A stretch of DNA of 9,552 nucleotides from JAYWIG01 sp043789035 (GTDB lineage Bacteria > Pseudomonadota > Gammaproteobacteria > Burkholderiales > Burkholderiaceae_E). The position numbers were made by a program, and so were the translations under genes. Location of the stretch: the NCBI GenBank assembly GCA_043789035.1, contig JAYWIG010000246.1, positions 1 to 9,552 of the forward strand. The letters are read 5' to 3'. The notes under the pieces are model-generated. The model made no database searches and was not told the DNA's origin. It saw only the letters and a program-made list of their open reading frames with translations. Below are positions 1 through 5,455 of this stretch, one piece after another (the first letter of the stretch is position 1; each line of letters starts with the position of its first letter).

Positions 1-618
1 CAACGATTCGTGAATGCACTCACCACCAACGTAACTTCGTTCTTCCGCGAAGCCCATCACTTTCCAATTCTCTGCTCACATGTACAAAACAAACTAGAGA
101 CGTTGCAAGTTTGGAGTGCCGGTTGCTCGACTGGCCAAGAACCCTACTCAATTCTCATCGCGCTTCTAGACGCATTCCCTCAACTCGCGAAATCGATAAA
201 ACCGTTGATTCTTGCCACAGACATCGATACTACCGCTCTGGTTCATGCGGAGAAGGGTATTTACTCAGAGTCAGATCTGAACAGCGTGTCACCAGCGCAA
301 GTCGAAAAATACTTTGATGTACTGCCAGATAAAGATATTCAATTCAAATCAAACTTTAGGCGATTAATTCAGTTTAAGGCTTTCAACCTCACAGCGGGCT
401 CGCCCGCGCCTTGGAAAGATCTTGACGTAATCTTTTGTCGTAATGTGATGATCTACTTCGGCGCAGAAACTCAGCGTACCTTGGTCAGCAAGTTTGCGAC
501 AACCCTTAAGCCAGATGGTTTGCTTATTTCCGGTCACGCAGAAATGCTGCCTCACTCCGATAGTGTTTTTTCATCGATCGGGCGCACCGTGTATGCCTTA
601 CGCAGAGGTTCTTCATGA
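1..618 (+). CDS. cheR: Chemotaxis protein methyltransferase CheR (5' end missing)
   Basis: CheR transfers methyl groups from S-adenosylmethionine to glutamates on the cytoplasmic helices of chemoreceptors, as part of sensory adaptation. The frame is open from base 1, so the gene is cut by the window edge. The GTG at 10 lies inside the conserved family segment (FVNALTTNVTSFFREAHHF) and is not the start. About 80 N-terminal residues, mainly the helical receptor-binding domain, should lie upstream, judged against E. coli CheR (286 residues). The SAM-binding glycine motif WSAGCSTGQEPYS is at 112-150, the acidic ATDIDT motif follows, and FCRNVMIYF is at 433-459. The C-terminus (GRTVYALRR) resembles that of E. 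coli CheR. The stop overlaps the start of cheD by 4 bases (ATGA). Identification is firm. The operon promoter is upstream of the window. Confidence 0.96.
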   Translation, partial: QRFVNALTTNVTSFFREAHHFPILCSHVQNKLETLQVWSAGCSTGQEPYSILIALLDAFPQLAKSIKPLILATDIDTTALVHAEKGIYSESDLNSVSPAQVEKYFDVLPDKDIQFKSNFRRLIQFKAFNLTAGSPAPWKDLDVIFCRNVMIYFGAETQRTLVSKFATTLKPDGLLISGHAEMLPHSDSVFSSIGRTVYALRRGSS

Positions 619-1259
619 GCCGCGCAAATAGCAACCACAGGTTTTATGATCGAGTGCATCAGCGTCAGGTGCAACGAATCCTACCCGGCGAATACCTTGC
701 GCTCAAAGCAGGGTGTGCCCCGAGCTACAACCCTGAAATGATGATGACGGTACTTGGCTCTTGCGTCGCGGTTTGCTTAACCGATATTGAGTCAGAAACC
801 GCAGGCATTAACCACTTCATGTTGCCCGGTATTACAACAAGCGGCCTTGGGATTGAACCTGCACATGCTCTTAACGCAAGTGCTCGCTATGGCGTAAATG
901 CAATGGAGCTTCTCATCAACAAGATGATGATGTTGGGCGCTGAAAGGAATCGATTGCAGGCGTGGGTGTTTGGTGGTGCTAACGTCTTATCTGGGATGTC
1001 AGATATCGGAAAGGGAAATATCGCTTTTGCACTTAAGTACTTAAAGACTGAAAAGATTTTCGTTTCTGCGCAAAATACTGGCGGGGTATTGCCTCGTAAA
1101 ATTTACCTCGACCCATTAGTGGGTATTCCCGCCTGTTTTTCAATCGCCAAGGTAACTCCAACATTTGATCGAGATGAGAAGATCTATGCCGATACTCTCA
1201 TCAAAACGCATCCCAACCTTTCTGCCGATGTCAGCCTTTTCTGCGAGGTGATTCAGTGA
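615..1259 (+). CDS. cheD: Chemoreceptor glutamine deamidase CheD
   Basis: CheD hydrolyses specific receptor glutamines to glutamates, creating methylation sites; in some bacteria it also works with CheC, which is not seen here. The protein has 214 residues. The family signature VLGSCVAVCL places the catalytic Cys at residue 50, and INHFMLP places the catalytic His at residue 67, a Cys-to-His spacing of 17 as in the Thermotoga enzyme. FGGANVL and a GG-x-x-PRKI segment near the C-terminus also fit the family. The ATG at 615 overlaps the cheR stop by 4 bases and has AGAGG at 604-608, 6 nt upstream, which supports this start. The N-terminal ~25 residues and the tail after about residue 180 lie outside the conserved core; extensions of this kind occur in proteobacterial CheD. 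It sits between the methyltransferase and methylesterase genes, so the three receptor-modifying enzymes are encoded together. Confidence 0.95.
   Translation: MSRANSNHRFYDRVHQRQVQRILPGEYLALKAGCAPSYNPEMMMTVLGSCVAVCLTDIESETAGINHFMLPGITTSGLGIEPAHALNASARYGVNAMELLINKMMMLGAERNRLQAWVFGGANVLSGMSDIGKGNIAFALKYLKTEKIFVSAQNTGGVLPRKIYLDPLVGIPACFSIAKVTPTFDRDEKIYADTLIKTHPNLSADVSLFCEVIQ
1245..1258 (+). promoter_or_regulatory. Ribosome binding site fixing the GTG start of cheB
   Basis: GAGGTGAT at 1245-1252 matches the anti-Shine-Dalgarno sequence over eight bases. It lies at good spacing from the GTG at 1256-1258, which overlaps the cheD stop (GTGA). No ATG in frame gives an equally good start, and the encoded KPIRLLVVDDS begins exactly where a response-regulator receiver domain should begin. 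Confidence 0.8.
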
Positions 1260-2380
1260 AACCAATCAGGCTCCTTGTGGTCGATGATTCCGCAGCCGCG
1301 CGAGGGATCATCACTAAGCTGTTAGAACCGTATACGGATGTTCAAGTGGTCGGCTATTGTAGGGACGGTCGCAGCGTTCAAAGCGCCATCGAAATACTAA
1401 AACCTGATGTAATTACCCTCGATGTAGAGATGCCTCATCTCAATGGCCCAGCCTTGCTTGCGCAACTAAATTCAACTCTTAAGACGCCCGTTGTTATGGT
1501 GTCTGGAGTAACTGCACGCGGCGCACAGATTACGCTCGAATGCTTATCACTTGGTGCGGTAGATTTTGTCCTAAAACCCACCCCAAAGGGTATGGATTCG
1601 TTTGAAAACGCCATCGCGGTCTATGGCATTGAGCTCATTGGAAAAATTAGAGTTGCAGCCCAAAGCCATCCTCAGGGTATCAAAGCCGAAAGAAATGAGC
1701 CTGCAAAGCAAGCAAAGCCCAAGCTGATTCAATCAGCGGAGCGCGGCTATGCGCGGGTCGAAAATTCACTCATTGCAATTGGTGCCTCAACAGGTGGGCC
1801 AAACGCCGTTGCCTGCCTTTTGAAAGATCTACCTAGTGACTTACCACCCATCGTCATTGCAATTCACATGCCAATGCCATTCACGCAACTCTATGCAGAA
1901 AGAATCGATAAGCTGTGCAAACTAAAAGTCGTTCACGCAAGGAACGGTGAATCACTTTGCGCAGGTACGGCTTACGTTGCCCCAGGCGACCAACACATCT
2001 CCGTCGTAAAGAGAGTTCATGCTTCAAGTGGGAAGTCCGGCTATGCAATACGTTTAACAAAACCAGACAAGAGCGATCTTAATAAACCAAATATCGATTT
2101 ATTGTTCGACTCCGTGGCAAAAGCGGCTGGGCAGCATGCCCTTGTGTGCGTACTAACAGGTATGGGTAAAGACGGGACTATCGGCAGTTTAACTATTCAT
2201 GCCGTCGGAGGCACAGTTTTTGCGCAGGACGAGAAAAGTAGCGTGATTTACGGCATGCCTAAGGCGGCAAAAAATGAAGGGCATGTCGATGCACAACTCA
2301 ATCTAAAAGACTTTCCAAGAGCAATTTCTCAATACTTACAACAAACTAAATTAAAACAGTTACAGGAAATTTCAACATGA
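1256..2380 (+). CDS. cheB: Chemotaxis response regulator protein-glutamate methylesterase CheB
   Basis: CheB is phosphorylated by CheA and then demethylates receptor glutamate methyl esters, and can deamidate receptor glutamines, giving negative feedback during adaptation. The 374 residues form two domains. The N-terminal receiver domain (about 3-125) has the acidic pair Asp10/Asp11, phospho-acceptor Asp56 (LDVEMP) and conserved Lys107 (VLKP). A charged linker (about 135-168) leads to the methylesterase domain. There the catalytic triad is Ser178 (GASTGG), His204 (AIHMP) and Asp306 (TGMGKDG). The Ser-His spacing of 26 equals that of E. coli CheB (Ser164/His190). Receiver residue Ser83 occupies the usual Ser/Thr switch position. 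Translation starts at a GTG overlapping the cheD stop, and the stop overlaps the next receptor gene by 4 bases. All key residues are intact, so the enzyme is predicted to be active. Confidence 0.97.
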   Translation: MKPIRLLVVDDSAAARGIITKLLEPYTDVQVVGYCRDGRSVQSAIEILKPDVITLDVEMPHLNGPALLAQLNSTLKTPVVMVSGVTARGAQITLECLSLGAVDFVLKPTPKGMDSFENAIAVYGIELIGKIRVAAQSHPQGIKAERNEPAKQAKPKLIQSAERGYARVENSLIAIGASTGGPNAVACLLKDLPSDLPPIVIAIHMPMPFTQLYAERIDKLCKLKVVHARNGESLCAGTAYVAPGDQHISVVKRVHASSGKSGYAIRLTKPDKSDLNKPNIDLLFDSVAKAAGQHALVCVLTGMGKDGTIGSLTIHAVGGTVFAQDEKSSVIYGMPKAAKNEGHVDAQLNLKDFPRAISQYLQQTKLKQLQEIST

Positions 2381-3912
2381 GTATTCAAATGGGGCAGCTT
2401 CGCTCCACAACCATGCCTTTCACCAAACCCATTCGTGTTATTTACAGCCATATCTCTATTTTTGCTTGCAACACCATTGTTACGATGGTCGGATTTCTAT
2501 TCGCTGTAAGTCTCCTTTTTGGCCATAGTTCTGCTGCCAATGCAAATAGTTTTGCACTAGGGTTGCTACTCGGTTACTTACTCGTTGGCTTACAAGATCA
2601 CATCTTGGCGATGCGTATTTCGTTGACCACAGGAATTCAAAGCATCATCAACAATGATCTTTTATTGCCTTCGCTAAATGACGGAAAATCAACCGTACTT
2701 ACGCGCCTAGTTCAGTTGCACAAAGGCATTCGTGAAATAGCCGGTTTAACGCGTTATAGCGCCAATGAGATATCGGGTTCTTGTCTTCAATTAGACAGCA
2801 ACTCTGAGGCTCTTGCACAAAGGGCCGAAGAGATTGCCTCGATGTTGGAGGAAAGCGCTTCTGCAATGGAAGAGTTTTCGGCAACTGTTGAGAGGAACAT
2901 GCTCAACACAAAAGAAGCGACAAATCGGGCGGATAAAGCAGCTAATTTAGTTTTATCGGCCAAAGGAGCAATGAGTACTTTAATCGAACGATTGGACGCC
3001 ACTGCTAATGAATCAAAAAAGGTACTTGAATCAATTTCACTTATTGAGGACATCGCTTTTCAAACAAACTTACTCGCACTCAATGCCGCGATTGAAGCAG
3101 CACGTGCGGGAGATCATGGCCGAGGCTTCGCCGTCGTAGCCACTGAAGTTAGAAAGCTTGCGCAGCGTGCGTCGCTTTCTGCAACTGCGGCGAAAGACAT
3201 TGTCACGGAATGCCTTACTGAAATTGAATCGAGTACCGATCTTACCCGCGCTGCTGCTGCAGCCATTGGCTCAATTGCTAATCTAACGGATAATACACAT
3301 ACACTTATTCAAGAAATCGCATTAGCTTCGAGCGAACAAACTGCTGGGGTAGAGCAAATCAAAGTTGCACTAGAACAAATGGCTAGCCTTACTCAGGAAA
3401 ATGCCGGTGCAGCCGATGCGCTTGTCAAGGTGACTTCGGCAACGCAAGCAAATGCTGCCAATTTAATGGCGCACTTAAATTCATTTTCTAGCGAAGAGTT
3501 TGGCGACAGTGATGTAGCGGTTGGCATCGTCAAAAGTGCTATAAGCGATGCAAAATTACGGGGTATCGAAGCAATTTGTGACGACCTAAATAGTCAAAAT
3601 AGTGCTCCAGATGCAAAGCAGCAAACTGTCTCTATTTCAGTATGGAATTTCGACGGTACATGCTTGGCAAATACCAAAAACAGTCTATATGTTGGCAGAA
3701 CCCATATTGATTCTAAAGATGTACTTGCGACGGTGGATATCCAGAGCATGCGAGATGCCGTATTGCAGAAAACATATGCATGGATAAACCAGCTAGCGAT
3801 TCATCCAGTGTCTGGGGAAAATGTAACGAAGCTAACCTACGGAGAACGCTTTAGAAATGAAAACATCTTCATTGTTGGCAGCGTGTATGGAAAGGTGATC
3901 GTTAATGCGTAA
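2377..3912 (+). CDS. Methyl-accepting chemotaxis protein with C-terminal Cache-like domain (canonical tip)
   Basis: This is a 511-residue chemoreceptor. Two hydrophobic segments (about 26-48 and 58-72) are joined by a loop of roughly ten residues, so there is no periplasmic sensor. Residues ~80-125 resemble a worn HAMP linker. The methylation helix carries Glu pairs 158/159 and 165/166 in the usual small-residue context. The hairpin tip (about 226-262) has the canonical FQTNLLALNAAIEAARAG core, with Phe228, Asn236, Glu240 and Arg243. Aligned from memory to E. coli Tar, the first helix needs no gaps, suggesting the 36-heptad class. After the return helix, residues ~379-507 resemble a single Cache domain, but the usual His-Gly-x-x-Pro motif is lost (LANTKNS around 432); Trp469 and a Lys485-x-x-Tyr488 motif remain. 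There is no CheR-docking NWETF-type pentapeptide. ATG 2377 overlaps the cheB stop and has AGGA at 2364-2367. The receptor role is firm; the ligand is unknown. Confidence 0.92.
   Translation: MSIQMGQLRSTTMPFTKPIRVIYSHISIFACNTIVTMVGFLFAVSLLFGHSSAANANSFALGLLLGYLLVGLQDHILAMRISLTTGIQSIINNDLLLPSLNDGKSTVLTRLVQLHKGIREIAGLTRYSANEISGSCLQLDSNSEALAQRAEEIASMLEESASAMEEFSATVERNMLNTKEATNRADKAANLVLSAKGAMSTLIERLDATANESKKVLESISLIEDIAFQTNLLALNAAIEAARAGDHGRGFAVVATEVRKLAQRASLSATAAKDIVTECLTEIESSTDLTRAAAAAIGSIANLTDNTHTLIQEIALASSEQTAGVEQIKVALEQMASLTQENAGAADALVKVTSATQANAANLMAHLNSFSSEEFGDSDVAVGIVKSAISDAKLRGIEAICDDLNSQNSAPDAKQQTVSISVWNFDGTCLANTKNSLYVGRTHIDSKDVLATVDIQSMRDAVLQKTYAWINQLAIHPVSGENVTKLTYGERFRNENIFIVGSVYGKVIVNA
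3891..3907 (+). promoter_or_regulatory. Ribosome binding site of the second receptor gene, inside the first
   Basis: AAAGGTGA at 3891-3898 lies in the last codons of the upstream receptor gene and precedes the ATG at 3905-3907. The two reading frames overlap by 8 bases (3905-3912), so ribosomes ending the first receptor are placed to initiate the second. This implies coupled, near-equal synthesis of the two receptors. Confidence 0.65.
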
Positions 3913-5455
3913 TATTATCGAAAGATTAGGCTCGCCAGCTCTTGCCCTGTATGCAAAACACGATTTAAAGGTGTTGAGCTACGCCACTGCGATTGCCATC
4001 GGTGGATGCCTCTTTGCGAAAGTGTTATTGCCACCTTCTTGGCAATGGGTTGTTGTGCTTTCTTGCTTATGTCTGCTGCTTTATTTCATGATTGGATTTA
4101 ACTATTTACAAGCTCGTAGCGTTGACGCCGGTTCGGCCATTATTGATAGAGCAATGGTTGGCGATTGGCAACTGAGCAAAGAACATGAAAACAATCAGTT
4201 CTCGAAAAATGGTGTGGTTGGCCTCATCACCTGCTATTTAAACAGCGTCCAACGTATGGCTGATGAAACAGCAAGAACAGCTGAAGACTTGCTTGAAGGC
4301 AGCAAACTTGCCTCTAACAATGCCACCCAACTGTCAGTAAGAGCCGAGGAAATCGCAGCCATGTTGGAAGAAACTGCGGCCGGTTTGGAGGAGTTCACAG
4401 CATCCATCGAAAGAAACGCTCAAAATGCCAAAGAGGTTAGCGACATTGCAAAGTGCGCAACAGAAGCTGCCTATGATGGTGCCGATCAGGTAAGCGCGAT
4501 CAATAATGCGGTGACTGAGACTGGCAAGAAATCACAGCGAGTTTTGCAAATCATAGAACTTATCGAAGGCTTTGCTGCCCAAACTAGTATGCTTTCTCTG
4601 AATGCGTCGATCGAAGCTGCCCGAGCTGGCCAACATGGTCGAGGTTTCACCCAAGTAGCTGATGAAGTGCGCGAGCTTTCTGCGCGAAGCTCTGAAGCTG
4701 CCAAACTAATCCGTGAACGAATTTTGGGTGCAAGTCGGCAGGTTCAGCAAGGTATGGACACAGCCAATGAAAGTTCAAGAATTCTCGAGGATGTACTTAC
4801 ACAAGTTTCACAGGCGCAAGAATTGATCGATGACGTGTCTGGCGCGTCTACCGAGCAGAGCGCGGGTGTTGGGCAGATCAAGCTGGCTGTCGAACAAATG
4901 GCAACCCTCACGCAACAGAACGCATCGGCGGTAGATCAAGTAGCAAAGCTAGCAGCCTCGTTAGAGAACGAAGCATTTAGCTTAGACAAAAATTTGGTTG
5001 TTATTAAAGCGTCACGATTGAGCAGTCGTCAAGAATGCATGTCATGGGCAAAAAGCGCATGCGACTACGTTTTAGCAGTAGGAATAGAAAGCGCTGCGAA
5101 AGAGTTTTCTCGCAAAGACGGTAAGTTCCATCACAACGACTTATTTGTCGTCGTCACCCAAGTTGGTGGCTTAGTCATCGCACACGGGGGTGAGCCTCAA
5201 TTGATCGGCACAAACGCTATGGAACTGCAAGACGCTAATGGCTTACAACTCGTCAAAGAACAGGCACGTATCGTTCGAACCCAAGGTAGCGGATGGATGG
5301 ATTGCTACCTCAGGAACCCAGCGACTGGTAAACCATCCGTTAAACACTCATTTGTAATTGGGGTACCCAATACGCAATATTGGGTTACCTGTGGTGTTTT
5401 TTCGGAGATTCGAGAGAAAAACGAGAGAGTTATTGACCTTCCAGAAAACTCTTGA
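3905..5455 (+). CDS. Methyl-accepting chemotaxis protein with C-terminal sCache-like domain (divergent tip)
   Basis: This is a 516-residue chemoreceptor with the same layout as its upstream neighbour. Membrane segments at about 23-42 and 48-65 are separated by only PPSWQ. A HAMP-like stretch (about 75-115) is followed by the methylation helix with Glu pairs 155/156 and 162/163, then the signalling hairpin. The tip differs from consensus. In Tsr numbering, Phe373 is Ala225, Asn376 is Ser228, Ala383 is Ser235 and Val398 is Gln250; Leu380, Asn381, Glu385 and Arg388 equivalents are kept (Leu232, Asn233, Glu237, Arg240). Residues ~374-500 match the single-Cache (sCache_2-type) pattern well: an initial helix (about 374-403), GLVIAHGGEP with His427, LIGTN, Asp443 in DANG, GSGWMDCY with Trp464, NPATGK, and a final TCGVF strand. 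With no transmembrane segment before it, this sensor domain should be cytoplasmic. The last 26 bp overlap rpoD on the other strand. The ligand is unknown. Confidence 0.91.
   Translation: MRNIIERLGSPALALYAKHDLKVLSYATAIAIGGCLFAKVLLPPSWQWVVVLSCLCLLLYFMIGFNYLQARSVDAGSAIIDRAMVGDWQLSKEHENNQFSKNGVVGLITCYLNSVQRMADETARTAEDLLEGSKLASNNATQLSVRAEEIAAMLEETAAGLEEFTASIERNAQNAKEVSDIAKCATEAAYDGADQVSAINNAVTETGKKSQRVLQIIELIEGFAAQTSMLSLNASIEAARAGQHGRGFTQVADEVRELSARSSEAAKLIRERILGASRQVQQGMDTANESSRILEDVLTQVSQAQELIDDVSGASTEQSAGVGQIKLAVEQMATLTQQNASAVDQVAKLAASLENEAFSLDKNLVVIKASRLSSRQECMSWAKSACDYVLAVGIESAAKEFSRKDGKFHHNDLFVVVTQVGGLVIAHGGEPQLIGTNAMELQDANGLQLVKEQARIVRTQGSGWMDCYLRNPATGKPSVKHSFVIGVPNTQYWVTCGVFSEIREKNERVIDLPENS
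5362..5402 (+). terminator. Hairpin plus T-tract inside the second receptor gene, possible weak terminator
   Basis: Arms GGTACCCAATA (5362-5372) and TATTGGGTTACC (5378-5389) can form 11 base pairs with one bulged T around a CGCAA loop. Seven bases later comes a run of six T (5397-5402). It lies about 50 bp before the receptor stop, so termination here would truncate that mRNA. On the opposite strand the same hairpin lies 40-70 nt downstream of the rpoD stop and is preceded, not followed, by the homopolymer run. The 7-nt gap before the T run is too long for a classical intrinsic terminator. A 3'-end stabilising structure, or a pairing that is incidental to the codons, is equally possible. Confidence 0.3.

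Noticed and set aside
10..12. GTG at base 10 as the start of a short CheR
   Set aside because: The frame is open to base 1 and codes for residues that match the conserved CheR segment before and after the GTG. The gene is simply cut by the window edge.
5362..5389. The same hairpin as a standard intrinsic terminator for rpoD
   Set aside because: Read on the minus strand the stem is followed by CCAATTAC, with no U-run, so it does not meet the rule for an intrinsic terminator in that direction.
5411..5427. CGAGAG repeated with an 11-bp period before the receptor stop
   Set aside because: It is a direct, not inverted, repeat and cannot form a hairpin. It is explained by the charged codons of the receptor C-terminus.
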